This document shows positions 43,726 through 52,414 of a DNA stretch of 64,000 nucleotides, piece after piece (positions within the stretch are counted from its first letter, which is position 1; each line of letters opens with the position of its first letter). Below the pieces are notes generated by a model that saw only the letters and a program-made list of their open reading frames with translations, had not been told where the DNA came from and did not search any database. The position numbers and the translations under genes were made by a program. Source of the DNA: JAPOXR01 sp965214695 (GTDB taxonomy: Bacteria > Pseudomonadota > Alphaproteobacteria > Rhodobacterales > Rhodobacteraceae); assembly GCA_965214695.1 (NCBI GenBank), contig OZ243967.1, forward strand, positions 124,001-188,000, written 5' to 3'.

Positions 43726-45390
43726 ATGCTTCAATTCGCACGCTGGAAGCAAATCATTGTCCTGGTGGTCTGCCTTTCCGGCGTGATCCTGGCGCTTCCG
43801 AATGTCTTCTACCAGCGGGTGGAAGGCCACAACGAGGCGACCGCCCTCGGCGAGGCCGGCCTGCTGAACGCCAGCGAGGTGGAGGAGCGAACCGGCGGCT
43901 GGCCCGGCTGGCTGCCATCGGCGCTGGTCAATCTCGGTTTGGATCTGCGTGGCGGCGCCCACCTGCTGGCCGAAGTCAGGCTGGAGGATGTCTATTCCGA
44001 AAGACTGGACGCGATGTGGCCGGATGTCCGGGACGCCTTGCGGGACATCCGGTCGTCCATCGGACCGATTCGACGGCAGGATTCGGCGCCGGACGAGCTT
44101 CGGGTGCTGGTCTCGGAACCGGACCAGATCGAATTGGCGGTCGATGCGGTCAGCGAACTGGCCCGGCCGCTTGTCAGCCTGACCTCGGTCGCCGCTTCCG
44201 ATATCGAGGTGACGGCCGAGAATGACGTACTGGTTGTTCGTCTCACCGAGGAGGAGCAGGCGGCGACCGACGACCGAACGATGCGGCAGTCGCTGGAAAT
44301 CATCCGCCGCCGGGTCGACGAGGTCGGCACCAGGGAGCCGACCATCCAGCGGCAGGGCAATGATCGGATCATCATCCAGGTTCCCGGCATTGGTTCGGCG
44401 GCGGAGTTGAAGGAGATCATCGGGGCGACGGCCAAGCTCACATTCCACCCGGTAGTGCGGCGCACATCGGATGGTGAGGCGCCGGCCGGTGCCGGCAACG
44501 TGATCTACCCTTCGCTGGACGAGCCCGGACAGTTCTACATTCTGAAGCGACAACCTGTGGTATCGGGGGATCAGCTGACCGATGCCCAGCCAGATTTCGA
44601 CCAGAACGGGCTTCCAGCTGTCAGCTTCCGCTTCAACCCCTCCGGTGCCCGCAAGTTTGGCGACTACACGGCGGAAAACATCGGCTCCCCCTTTGCCATT
44701 GCCCTGGATGGCGAGGTGATCTCGGCGCCGGTCATCCAGGACCATATTCCCGGCGGTTCCGGGATCATAACCGGACGGTTCACGGTCGAGAGTTCCAACC
44801 GGCTGGCAATCCTGCTGCGGGCCGGCGCCCTGCCGGCCGGCATGGTGTTCCTAGAGGAACGGACAGTGGGGCCGGAGCTGGGCCAGGATTCCATCGATGC
44901 CGGGCAGATTGCCTGCCTGGTGGCATTCCTTGCCGTGCTGGCATTCATGTGGGCCAGCTACGGGTTGTTTGGGCTCTTTGCCAATGTCGCCCTGATCATG
45001 AACCTGGTGCTGATCTTTGCCGTGCTGTCCACGGTTGGCGCCACGCTGACCTTGCCCGGAATTGCCGGCATCGTGCTGACCATCGGCATGGCTGTCGATG
45101 CCAACGTGCTGATCTTCGAACGGATCAGGGAGGAGATGCGGACCGCAAGAGGGCCCGCCGGTGCCATCGAGCAAGGTTATACGCGGGCGATTTCAGCGAT
45201 CTTGGATGCCAATATCACCACCTTGATTGCCGCCGTCATCCTGTTCGCCTTCGGCTCGGGACCGGTGCGAGGGTTTTCGGTGACGCTGGGCATCGGTATC
45301 GTGACGTCGGTGTTTTCGGCGATCTACCTGACCAGGTTGATGATCATCGTCTGGTTCGGGTGGAAGCGCCCGCGGCGAATCAATGTCTAG
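43726..45390 (+). CDS. secD: Protein translocase subunit SecD
   Basis: Proton-driven helper of Sec export, pulling proteins through on the periplasmic side. 554 residues. The first helix is near residues 8-25, and LVNLGLDLRGGAHLLAEV near residue 66 is the SecD signature. A large periplasmic part follows. The C-terminal RND-like half starts with LGQDSIDAGQIACLVAF near residue 385 and contains GIAGIVLTIGMAVDANVLIFERIREE near residue 445. It lies 95 bases after yajC. Confidence 0.97.
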   Translation: MLQFARWKQIIVLVVCLSGVILALPNVFYQRVEGHNEATALGEAGLLNASEVEERTGGWPGWLPSALVNLGLDLRGGAHLLAEVRLEDVYSERLDAMWPDVRDALRDIRSSIGPIRRQDSAPDELRVLVSEPDQIELAVDAVSELARPLVSLTSVAASDIEVTAENDVLVVRLTEEEQAATDDRTMRQSLEIIRRRVDEVGTREPTIQRQGNDRIIIQVPGIGSAAELKEIIGATAKLTFHPVVRRTSDGEAPAGAGNVIYPSLDEPGQFYILKRQPVVSGDQLTDAQPDFDQNGLPAVSFRFNPSGARKFGDYTAENIGSPFAIALDGEVISAPVIQDHIPGGSGIITGRFTVESSNRLAILLRAGALPAGMVFLEERTVGPELGQDSIDAGQIACLVAFLAVLAFMWASYGLFGLFANVALIMNLVLIFAVLSTVGATLTLPGIAGIVLTIGMAVDANVLIFERIREEMRTARGPAGAIEQGYTRAISAILDANITTLIAAVILFAFGSGPVRGFSVTLGIGIVTSVFSAIYLTRLMIIVWFGWKRPRRINV

Positions 45391-45464
45391 GGTGACGCCA
45401 TGAAAGCCAACCACCAGCATGTTGGCCGGCAAACCGGCTGCGGAACCGCAGCTGGAGGCCGGCC

Positions 45465-46433
45465 ATGAGGTTGCGGCTGGTTCCGGCCGAGACGAGGTGG
45501 AATTTTTTCCGCTTCGCTCGCTTGGCGATGATCGGGTCGCTGGCGGCGATGGCGGTGTCGGTTGTGCTGACAATCCTGGTCGGATTCAATTTCGGCATCG
45601 ACTTCCGCGGCGGCACCACGGTCCGGACCGTGAGTACACTTCCAGTCGATGTCGGCCGGTACCGTGACGTGATTTCCCAGCTCGATCTCGGCGACGTGGC
45701 GATTTCGGAGGTTTTCGACATCTCCTTCGGCCCGGACGAGAACGTGGCCTCGATCAGGTTCGAAGCGCAGGAAGGTGACGAGGCGGTGGCATCGACAACT
45801 GTCAGGCGAATCGAGGAGGCGCTCAGGAGCATCGATCCCGAGATGCGGTTTCCGCTGGTCGAGTCCGTGGGGCCAAAGGTCTCGGGCGAGCTGATCCAGA
45901 AGGCGATCATTGCCGTGCTGTCGGCAATCTGCGCCGTGCTGTTCTATATCTGGATTCGCTTCGAATGGCAGTTTTCGCTGGGTGCGGTTGCAGCGCTGGT
46001 CCATGATGTCGTGCTCACCCTTGGCATTTTCAGCGCCCTGCAGATCAAGTTCGACCTGGCCATCATCGCCGCCCTGCTGACCATTGTCGGCTACTCGCTC
46101 AATGATACGGTGGTCGTCTTCGACCGGGTCCGGGAGAATCTCCGCCGGATGAAGAAGCCCGACCTGCAGGATGTGCTGAATCTCTCGATCAATGACACAT
46201 TGTCACGCACGGTCATGACATCGGTGACCACACTGATCGCACTTGGGGCGTTGTTCGTATTCGGCGGCGACGTCATCAGGGGATTCGTCTTTGCCATGAT
46301 CTGGGGGGTGATCGTCGGGACCTATTCCTCGGTGTTCGTTGCTACCAACATCCTGCTCCAGCTCGGGGTGAAGAGGGACTGGTCGAAGCCGGACAAGGGC
46401 GCCGGAACCAAGTTCTCGTCCAACGCAACTTGA
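45465..46433 (+). CDS. secF: Protein translocase subunit SecF
   Basis: Partner of SecD. 322 residues, six transmembrane helices. The signature FGIDFRGGTTVRTV is near residue 43, and SLNDTVVVFDRVRENLRRMK near residue 208 is the conserved helix-4 region. The start is ATG 45465, 74 bases after secD; that gap codes for nothing evident. The stop overlaps the next ATG by one base. Confidence 0.96.
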   Translation: MRLRLVPAETRWNFFRFARLAMIGSLAAMAVSVVLTILVGFNFGIDFRGGTTVRTVSTLPVDVGRYRDVISQLDLGDVAISEVFDISFGPDENVASIRFEAQEGDEAVASTTVRRIEEALRSIDPEMRFPLVESVGPKVSGELIQKAIIAVLSAICAVLFYIWIRFEWQFSLGAVAALVHDVVLTLGIFSALQIKFDLAIIAALLTIVGYSLNDTVVVFDRVRENLRRMKKPDLQDVLNLSINDTLSRTVMTSVTTLIALGALFVFGGDVIRGFVFAMIWGVIVGTYSSVFVATNILLQLGVKRDWSKPDKGAGTKFSSNAT

Positions 46434-47215
46434 TGGAGCAGCTTGCCAGCCTGCCGGTCGTGGAAATCCTCTGGAACCTGCGCAGCGAGTTGCAGTGGAT
46501 CATGGTGGGCGCCGCCCTGGCCGGCCTGGTGCGCGGCTTTTCGGGTTTTGGCACCGCCATGGTGTTCCTGCCCTTTGCCAGTTCGGTGGTTGAGCCGGTC
46601 TGGGCGCTGATCATGCTCTGCATGATGGATCTCGCCGGACCATCCCTGCTGGTTCGAAAGATCGCGGTTGATGCCAACCGGGCGGAATTGTGGCGACTGA
46701 GCCTCGGTGCGGCACTGGCAATTCCGTTCGGTATTGCCCTGCTGGAGACGCTGAGCGGCGATTCGTTCCGCCACGCGGTATCCTGGCTGACGCTGGCGCT
46801 GGTCGCCATCATGGCCACCGGCTGGCGCTACCGGGGCACCAACACCAACCTGACCGTCTACGGGATCGGCGGGCTTGGCGGATTGCTTGCCGGCTCGACC
46901 GGCCTGCCGGGACCACCGGTCATCCTGCTCTATTTGGCCAGGCCGTTGCCGCCGAAGGTGATCCGGGCCAACCTGTTCGTCTACCTGCTGATTGCCGATC
47001 TCCTGCTGCTGGCGATGCTGGCAATCCGGGGGCACCTGACACTTGAGCCGGTGGTGGCCGGCGCCGCGGTTGCGATCATCTATTTCCTGACCCTGCTTGG
47101 CGGCAACTTTCTGTTTCGCCAGGAAGGCGAGGGGCGCTACCGGCTGGTCGCCTATCTGATCATTGCCGGCTCGGCGGCGCTCGGACTGATCAATCCCGTG
47201 CAGGCATTGCAGTGA
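46433..47215 (+). CDS. TSUP family (TauE/SafE-like) membrane permease
   Basis: Inner-membrane transporter of the TauE/SafE (4-toluene sulfonate uptake) family, linked elsewhere to export of sulfite or sulfur-containing acids. 260 residues with about seven to eight hydrophobic segments. The N-terminal repeat GLVRGFSGFGTAMVFLP near residue 31 and the second-half repeat GGLLAGSTGLPGPPVILLY near residue 150 are family landmarks. It sits between secF and the Mth938 gene, overlapping both, where these two are often adjacent. Confidence 0.88.
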   Translation: MEQLASLPVVEILWNLRSELQWIMVGAALAGLVRGFSGFGTAMVFLPFASSVVEPVWALIMLCMMDLAGPSLLVRKIAVDANRAELWRLSLGAALAIPFGIALLETLSGDSFRHAVSWLTLALVAIMATGWRYRGTNTNLTVYGIGGLGGLLAGSTGLPGPPVILLYLARPLPPKVIRANLFVYLLIADLLLLAMLAIRGHLTLEPVVAGAAVAIIYFLTLLGGNFLFRQEGEGRYRLVAYLIIAGSAALGLINPVQALQ

Positions 47216-47565
47216 GGATGACCCGACAGCGATTCCCTGGGCGGCGTCCGGTCGACGGCTACGGCCCGGGATTCTTCCGTATCGGTGGGCAGGTCCATCA
47301 TGGTCCGATCATGGTGCTGCCAACCGGGGTGATCGGGTGGACGGACCGCGACTCCACCGATCGGTTCCGCGGGCAGCGGGACGATATCGACCTGCTGATC
47401 GTCGGAACCGGCGCCGAGATGGAGCCGGTATCGCCCGGGTTCAGGAAGGAATTGACCGATTGCGGAATCGAGGTTGAAGCCATGCCGACACCCTCGGCCT
47501 GCCGCACGTTCAATGTCCTGCTTGCCGAGGGTCGGTGCGTTGCGGTCGCCCTGCTGCCGGTGTAA
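47212..47565 (+). CDS. Mth938-like domain protein (DUF498)
   Basis: Small soluble protein of the Mth938/NDUFAF3 fold, 117 residues. IDGYGPGFFRIGG-like VDGYGPGFFRIGG near residue 14, LLIVGTGAEMEPVSPGFRKE near residue 61, and EVEAMPTPSACRTFNVLLAEGR split around residue 88 are the family pattern. Mitochondrial NDUFAF3 is a complex I assembly factor; a bacterial role is not established. The start is GTG 47212 (GTGA overlap with the previous stop); ATG 47218 is possible. Confidence 0.88.
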   Translation: MRMTRQRFPGRRPVDGYGPGFFRIGGQVHHGPIMVLPTGVIGWTDRDSTDRFRGQRDDIDLLIVGTGAEMEPVSPGFRKELTDCGIEVEAMPTPSACRTFNVLLAEGRCVAVALLPV

Positions 47566-47644
47566 TTGAGCAGGCAATGTCCCGGGTCGGCGGAGAGACG
47601 CTGGCCTGGCGAGGCGACACAAATATCAGCAAGAGGAAACAGCA

Positions 47645-48253
47645 ATGGCATTCAGCCTTCCCGATCTACCATATGCTCATGACGCTCTGGCAGAGTACGG
47701 CATGTCCAGGGAAACCATGGAATTTCACCACACGCTTCATCACAAGGCTTATGTCGACAACGGCAACAAGCTGATTTCCGGCACGGAGTGGGAATCGAAA
47801 TCCCTGGAGGAGATTGTTGTCGGATCCTACGATGCCGGCGCGGTGGCGCAGAGCGGTGTCTTCAACAACGCGTCCCAGCACTGGAACCACATGCAGTTCT
47901 GGCAAATGATGGGTCCTGGCCGGACTGGCATGCCGTCGGAGCTGGAGAGCAGGATTGTCGATTCCTTCGGTTCCGTGGACGAATTCAAGAGCAGCTTTTC
48001 GGCGGCCGGGGTCGGACAGTTCGGTTCCGGTTGGTGCTGGCTGGTCGAGAATGGCGATGGCAGCCTGGCGGTCACCAAGACCGAGAACGGTGTCAACCCG
48101 CTCTGCCATGGCCAGACCGCCCTGCTGGGTTGCGATGTCTGGGAGCATTCCTACTACATCGATTTCCGCAACAAGCGGCCGGCATATCTCGGAAATTTCC
48201 TGGACAATCTGGTCAATTGGGAAAACGTCGCCAGCCGGATGTCCGGTTCGTAG
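47645..48253 (+). CDS. sodB: Superoxide dismutase (Fe/Mn family)
   Basis: Removes superoxide in the cytoplasm. 202 residues. Metal ligands appear in EFHHTLHHKAYVDN near residue 24 (His), VFNNASQHWNHMQFW near residue 76 (His), and DVWEHSYYIDFRNKRP near residue 161 (Asp and His). The Gln in the middle of NNASQHWNH favours the iron type, but the metal cannot be proved. Start ATG 47645 with AAGAGGAAA upstream. A strong terminator hairpin follows 32 bases after the stop. Confidence 0.95.
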   Translation: MAFSLPDLPYAHDALAEYGMSRETMEFHHTLHHKAYVDNGNKLISGTEWESKSLEEIVVGSYDAGAVAQSGVFNNASQHWNHMQFWQMMGPGRTGMPSELESRIVDSFGSVDEFKSSFSAAGVGQFGSGWCWLVENGDGSLAVTKTENGVNPLCHGQTALLGCDVWEHSYYIDFRNKRPAYLGNFLDNLVNWENVASRMSGS

Positions 48254-48285
48254 ACACGCTCCTGCCGAAGTTCAGACGACAAGAC

Positions 48286-48311
48286 CGGCCCCGCCTTATG
48301 GCGGGGCCGGC
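48286..48311 (+). terminator. Terminator hairpin after sodB
   Basis: CCGGCCCCGCC and GGCGGGGCCGG form a perfect 11-bp stem around a TTAT loop, 32 bases after the sodB stop. No U-tract follows, yet its strength and position make a terminator or mRNA stabiliser likely. Confidence 0.75.
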
Positions 48312-48312
48312 C

Positions 48313-48394
48313 GTTCCTGACGGACGAACAGGTCGAGGGCCGGCCCAAATGAATGCCAATCGTTCCTGATGGACGAACAGGTCAAGGGTCGGCT
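48313..48394 (+). repeat. 33-bp direct repeat covering the rarD start
   Basis: CGTTCCTGA... at 48313-48345 and 48362-48394 match at 30 of 33 positions, offset 49 bases; all three differences are transitions. In the second copy one of them (C to T) makes the rarD ATG (48369). The first copy reads D-E-Q-V-E-G-R-P-K then stops. Confidence 0.8.
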
Positions 48395-49310
48395 AGCCAT
48401 GATTGTCGCCGGAATCGTCTGGGGGTTGTCGCCGATCTTCTACAAATTCATCGAGCATGTCCCGCCGGTGGAGGTGTTCTCTCACCGGGTCATCTCCTCC
48501 TTCGCGGTGTTCTTCCTGGTCATGATGGTGCGGGGGAAAGCCGGCGAGGTCCCGCGCATCCTGTCGGCGTCGCCGCGCAAAGTCGGAACCATCGTGCTGG
48601 CGGCCTCGATGATCTCCGTGAACTGGCTGTTGTTCATCTGGGCGGTGCAGGTGGACCGGGCGACGGAGGCAAGCCTCGGTTACTTCATCTTTCCGCTGAT
48701 CGCGGTCTTCCTCGGCGCGGTTGTGCTGGGGGAGAGGTTGTCGGCAATGCAATGGATGGCAGTGGCAGTGGCGGCCGCCGCGGTCGTACTGCAGCTGGTC
48801 CTGTCCGGAAAACTCCCCTGGATTGCCCTCATCCTGGCCTCGACCTTCGCCGGCTACGGTTTGGTCAAGAAACAGATCAGTGACGGGCCCATCGTGACGG
48901 TGGCCACGGAATCGTTGCTGCTGACGCCGGCGGCGCTGTGTTGGCTGATTGGCGTGCATCAATGGGGCTGGACCGACTTTACCGGTCGGCCCGGCGCCTA
49001 TTTCGGCAATGACTTGACTGTTACCATCATGTTCGTGGTGTCGGGCGTGATCACCGCCGGACCTCTGATCCTGCTGTCTTATGGCACCAAGCGGTTGCGG
49101 TACTCTGAATCAGGCGTCCTTCTCTACACCAACCCGGCCCTGCAATTCCTTGTCGCGGTGCTGATCTTCGCCGAGCCGTTCGGCACCACCGACCTGGCCG
49201 CCTTCATGCTGATCTGGCTGGCACTGATCCTGTTCTCGCTGGATGGACGACTCAGGCCAGGTCTATTCGGAGCGCGGCAACGAGCGACTCCACGGAATTC
49301 TCGATACTGA
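48369..49310 (+). CDS. rarD: RarD family EamA transporter
   Basis: Inner-membrane permease of the DMT superfamily, RarD branch (the E. coli name refers to chloramphenicol sensitivity). 313 residues, ten hydrophobic segments. The RarD opening KGRLAMIVAGIVWGLSPIFYKF-like stretch is near residue 5, HRVISSFAVFFL near residue 40, and NWLLFIWAV near residue 83 with LGYFIFPL near residue 100. A GTKRLRYSESGVLLYTNPAL region lies near residue 240. ATG 48369 lies in a duplicated 33-bp stretch. The 3' end overlaps the convergent LOG gene by 59 bases. Confidence 0.9.
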   Translation: MDEQVKGRLAMIVAGIVWGLSPIFYKFIEHVPPVEVFSHRVISSFAVFFLVMMVRGKAGEVPRILSASPRKVGTIVLAASMISVNWLLFIWAVQVDRATEASLGYFIFPLIAVFLGAVVLGERLSAMQWMAVAVAAAAVVLQLVLSGKLPWIALILASTFAGYGLVKKQISDGPIVTVATESLLLTPAALCWLIGVHQWGWTDFTGRPGAYFGNDLTVTIMFVVSGVITAGPLILLSYGTKRLRYSESGVLLYTNPALQFLVAVLIFAEPFGTTDLAAFMLIWLALILFSLDGRLRPGLFGARQRATPRNSRY

Positions 49311-49809
49311 CCAGTTGCCGCAGGCCGGGATCGGCGAATCCGCACTCGATGATGCCGTCGATGACAGCGAGAAGGCGGGACCAGTATCCATCGACATCGA
49401 GCAGGATCACCGGCTTGTCATGCAGGCCGAGTTGCCGCCAGGTGATCGCCTCGAACAGCTCGTCCAGGGTTCCAGCGCCGCCGGGTAGTGCAACGATGGC
49501 ATCGGAGTTCATGAACATGACCTTCTTGCGTTCATGCATGGTCTCGGTGATCACCAGGCTGTCCAAATCGTCGAGGACGATCTCCAGGTCGGTCAGGTGT
49601 TTCGGGATGACGCCGAACACCGTGCCTCCCGACTCCCGGGCTGCCCGGGCAGCTTCACCCATCAGGCCGACATCGCCGGCGCCATAAACCAGGCGCCAGC
49701 CTTCCCGCGCCAGCGATTCGCCGAATTGCCTGGCGGCAACCCGGTAACTGCCCCGCGTTCCGTTGCGGGAACCACAGAAGAGGCAGACGGATTTCACGGT
49801 GTTGGTCAA
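49252..49809 (-). CDS. LOG family protein (TIGR00730)
   Basis: Rossmann-like protein of the lysine decarboxylase-like/LOG family; related enzymes release free cytokinin bases from riboside 5'-monophosphates. 185 residues. VCLFCGSRNGTRGSY near residue 8, YGAGDVGLMGEAARAA near residue 42, the nucleotide-site ITETMHERKKVMF near residue 87, and the diagnostic PGGAGTLDELFEAITW near residue 108. The usual G-G-G near residue 43 reads G-A-G. Start ATG 49809. The bacterial role is generally unclear. Confidence 0.9.
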   Translation of the reverse strand: MTNTVKSVCLFCGSRNGTRGSYRVAARQFGESLAREGWRLVYGAGDVGLMGEAARAARESGGTVFGVIPKHLTDLEIVLDDLDSLVITETMHERKKVMFMNSDAIVALPGGAGTLDELFEAITWRQLGLHDKPVILLDVDGYWSRLLAVIDGIIECGFADPGLRQLVSIENSVESLVAALRIDLA

Positions 49810-49891
49810 TGCGCTCAGCTTTCATTGCCAATTGATCTGAAGTATCAACGAGACTTCGTTCTGTAGACCAGAATTGCTTCCGGAAAGACAT

Positions 49892-52387
49892 ATGCTGGAA
49901 AAAACTCCACCACAGCTCACTGCTCGGACCGTGACAATAATGGTTGTTGGCTTGGTTGTCATTGCTGCCCTCATCTATTTCCTGGTCCGAGAGCAGGCGA
50001 CCGAGCCGGAACCGGCCCCGGAACAGTCACAAGCCACCCCTGAACCGGACCCGGCCACGGACCCAGAACAGCCCCCGCAGCCACAGCCCGAGACAGAGCC
50101 AGCGCCCGAACCTGCCCCGGCAGCGGTCGAAGAGGCAGAGGTTGAAATCCAGCCACCCACCTCGGCCGAGCCGGCGGCGACTGCGGAACAGCCAGAACAG
50201 CCACATCCGGAGGCAATGACGGCAGATCCGGCCGCATCTGGCGACGACGAGGCGGCACCAACCAAACCCAAACCGGTGCCGGAACAGGCCGATACTGCTC
50301 CCGAGCCGGAACCGGCCACGGACCCAGAACAGCCCCCGCAGCCACAGTCCGAGGGAGGGCCGGCGCCCGAACCTGCCCCGGCAGCGGTCGAAGAGTCAGA
50401 GGTTGAAATCCAGCCACCCACCCCGGCCGAGCCGGCAAAGACTGCGGACCAGCCACAACCGGAGACAATGGCGACAGGGCCGGCTGCAGCCGGCGACGAC
50501 GAGGCGGCACCAACCAAACCCAAACCGGTGCCGGAACCGGCCCCGGCCGACCCGGCCGCGGATGCAGAGCAGCCCCCGCAGGCACAGCCTGAAACCGGGC
50601 CGTCGCCGCAGGTAACTGAATCACCGGAAGACGCAACACAGCCCTCCACTTCGGAGGAGCATCCGCCCGAGCCGGCGGCGACTGCGGAACAGCCAGAACA
50701 GCCACAACCGGAGGCAATGGCGGCAGATCCGGCCGCATCTGGCGACGACGAGGCGGCACCAACCAAACCCAAACCGGTGCCGGAACAGGCCGATACTGCT
50801 CCCGAGCCGGAACCGGCCCCGGAACAGTCACAAGCCACCCCTGAACCGGACCCGGCCGCGGACCCAGAACAGCCCCCGCAGCCACAGTCCGAGGGAGGGC
50901 CGGCGCCCGAGGCAGCCCCGGCAGGGGTCGAAGAGACTGAGGAGTCGGCTCTGCCACCCACTTCGGAAGAGGCTTCGGCCGAGTCGGCAATGACTGCGAG
51001 CAAGGCAGGGCAGGCGCCATCGGAGACAACGGCGACAGAGCCAGCCACGGACGAGACCGGCGCGACCCGCGGGCAGCCAGAAGATGGCCAGGCCAGCATG
51101 CCGTCCGATCAGCGGGCCGGGATGGCCAATGAGCCGGAAGGTGCGATCGTTTCCGATCCGGCCACGGAAGGTGATCAACCGCTGGCCATGGCGGCCAGAG
51201 ACGACCGGTCGGATGAAGCGGCGGCCACGGCAAATGCGCCGGAGGCAGTGGCCGAGACCGCCGTATCCGGTGAGGCGGGTGCCGGTGTTGCCGGCATGGT
51301 TGGCCAGGAACCGGTTGCGGAAGCGACGGTTCAGCCCGGGGATGGCGACGCTGTCACGAGTGATGTCGTATCGCCCGCGCCTGGTTCCGGCCAGCAGGCT
51401 GTGGATGGGCAGGTGGCGGCAATGCCACCGACATTCGACGTGGTCAGGGTTGACATGTTCGGCACGACGACAATTGCCGGTCGGGCACCGGCCCGCTCGC
51501 TCGTGCAGGCCATCGTCAATGACGAGGTTGCCAGTAGTCAACGTGTCGGCCCCCATGGCCAATTTGCCATGATATTCAGTGTCGATACTGCGCTGGATAC
51601 GCTCGAGATTCGCCTCAGGGCGGCGTTTGACGATGGCACCGACACCATGTCCGAGGACACGGTTTTCGTCATGGTTCCCAGGCCGGATACCGGGATTGCC
51701 GATGCGGCGACTGCGGTCGACTCCAGTGTGGCGGAACTGGATAATCCGACGCGGCTCGGCGCCATGGATCAGCCGGGCCAGGAACAGCTGCAGCCATCCG
51801 TGTTGCTGGCCACCAGCGAAGGCACCAGGATGATCCAGTCACCGATTGTCGCCAGTGGATCACAACTGCTGGTCGACATGATTTCTTATGACGAGAAGGG
51901 CGAGGTGATTATTTCCGGGAATGCAAGTTCCGGGGGAAGTCATGTCCTGATCTATCTCAACGACGAACTGGTCAAGTCCAGGAAGATTGCTGGGGACGGA
52001 ACCTGGTGGACTGGTCTGAGCGAGGTGAAGCCAGGGCGTTACACCTTGCGGATCGACGAGATCGACAAAAATGGCGGCGCTGTTGCCCGGGTTGAGATGC
52101 CGTTCCAGAAGGAGCCTGCCGAACTGGCGCAGCGACTGCTGCAACAGGCTGCCCGTTCTGCAGAGGAAAGCGATGCCAGGATCAGCGAACCGCCAGCGAT
52201 CCGCCTGCTGGCGGTGCAACGCGGGTTTACATTGTGGGGAATCTCCCGCGAGCATTACGGTCTCGGACGTCTGTACGTGAACATTTTCACCGCCAACAAG
52301 GATCAGATCAGGGACCCGGACCTGATCTATCCCGGGCAGATATTCGTCATCCCCGACGAGAGCACCCTGATCGACCCGCTCTGGTAG
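49892..52387 (+). CDS. Membrane-anchored LysM protein with long Pro/Glu-rich repeats
   Basis: 831-residue envelope protein. A single N-terminal transmembrane helix (residues about 14-32, VTIMVVGLVVIAALIYFLV) is followed by about 330 residues made of roughly four degenerate copies of a Pro/Glu/Ala/Gln repeat (D-D-E-A-A-P-T-K-P-K-P-V-P-E occurs three times). An Ala-rich linker reaches residue 510. Then come two beta-sandwich-like segments (residues about 512-600 and 655-745) and a C-terminal LysM module (A-V-Q-R-G-F-T-L-W-G-I-S-R to G-Q-I-F-V-I-P, residues about 772-822). The LysM predicts peptidoglycan binding and the repeats may span the periplasm; both are inference. ATG 49892 follows GGAAAG; the frame is open from TTG 49874. 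I know LysM proteins of this general design in alphaproteobacteria, but not a function. Confidence 0.88.
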   Translation: MLEKTPPQLTARTVTIMVVGLVVIAALIYFLVREQATEPEPAPEQSQATPEPDPATDPEQPPQPQPETEPAPEPAPAAVEEAEVEIQPPTSAEPAATAEQPEQPHPEAMTADPAASGDDEAAPTKPKPVPEQADTAPEPEPATDPEQPPQPQSEGGPAPEPAPAAVEESEVEIQPPTPAEPAKTADQPQPETMATGPAAAGDDEAAPTKPKPVPEPAPADPAADAEQPPQAQPETGPSPQVTESPEDATQPSTSEEHPPEPAATAEQPEQPQPEAMAADPAASGDDEAAPTKPKPVPEQADTAPEPEPAPEQSQATPEPDPAADPEQPPQPQSEGGPAPEAAPAGVEETEESALPPTSEEASAESAMTASKAGQAPSETTATEPATDETGATRGQPEDGQASMPSDQRAGMANEPEGAIVSDPATEGDQPLAMAARDDRSDEAAATANAPEAVAETAVSGEAGAGVAGMVGQEPVAEATVQPGDGDAVTSDVVSPAPGSGQQAVDGQVAAMPPTFDVVRVDMFGTTTIAGRAPARSLVQAIVNDEVASSQRVGPHGQFAMIFSVDTALDTLEIRLRAAFDDGTDTMSEDTVFVMVPRPDTGIADAATAVDSSVAELDNPTRLGAMDQPGQEQLQPSVLLATSEGTRMIQSPIVASGSQLLVDMISYDEKGEVIISGNASSGGSHVLIYLNDELVKSRKIAGDGTWWTGLSEVKPGRYTLRIDEIDKNGGAVARVEMPFQKEPAELAQRLLQQAARSAEESDARISEPPAIRLLAVQRGFTLWGISREHYGLGRLYVNIFTANKDQIRDPDLIYPGQIFVIPDESTLIDPLW
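50222..50820 (+). repeat. Near-perfect internal direct repeats
   Basis: A stretch of about 95 bases starting GGCAGATCCG at 50221/50222 recurs essentially without change 501 bases downstream (50722), in frame (167 codons). Flanking bases are also nearly identical. A shorter related copy lies near 50490. Such repeats can recombine and change protein length. Confidence 0.8.
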
Positions 52388-52414
52388 GCGCCGGCGGCCC
52401 AGAAGGGGCGCCGA

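Noticed and set aside
49971..51233. Long minus-strand frames rich in Gly/Ser or Pro/Leu opposite the LysM repeat gene
   Set aside because: They mirror the repetitive plus-strand sequence; the plus-strand frame has a membrane helix and a LysM domain.
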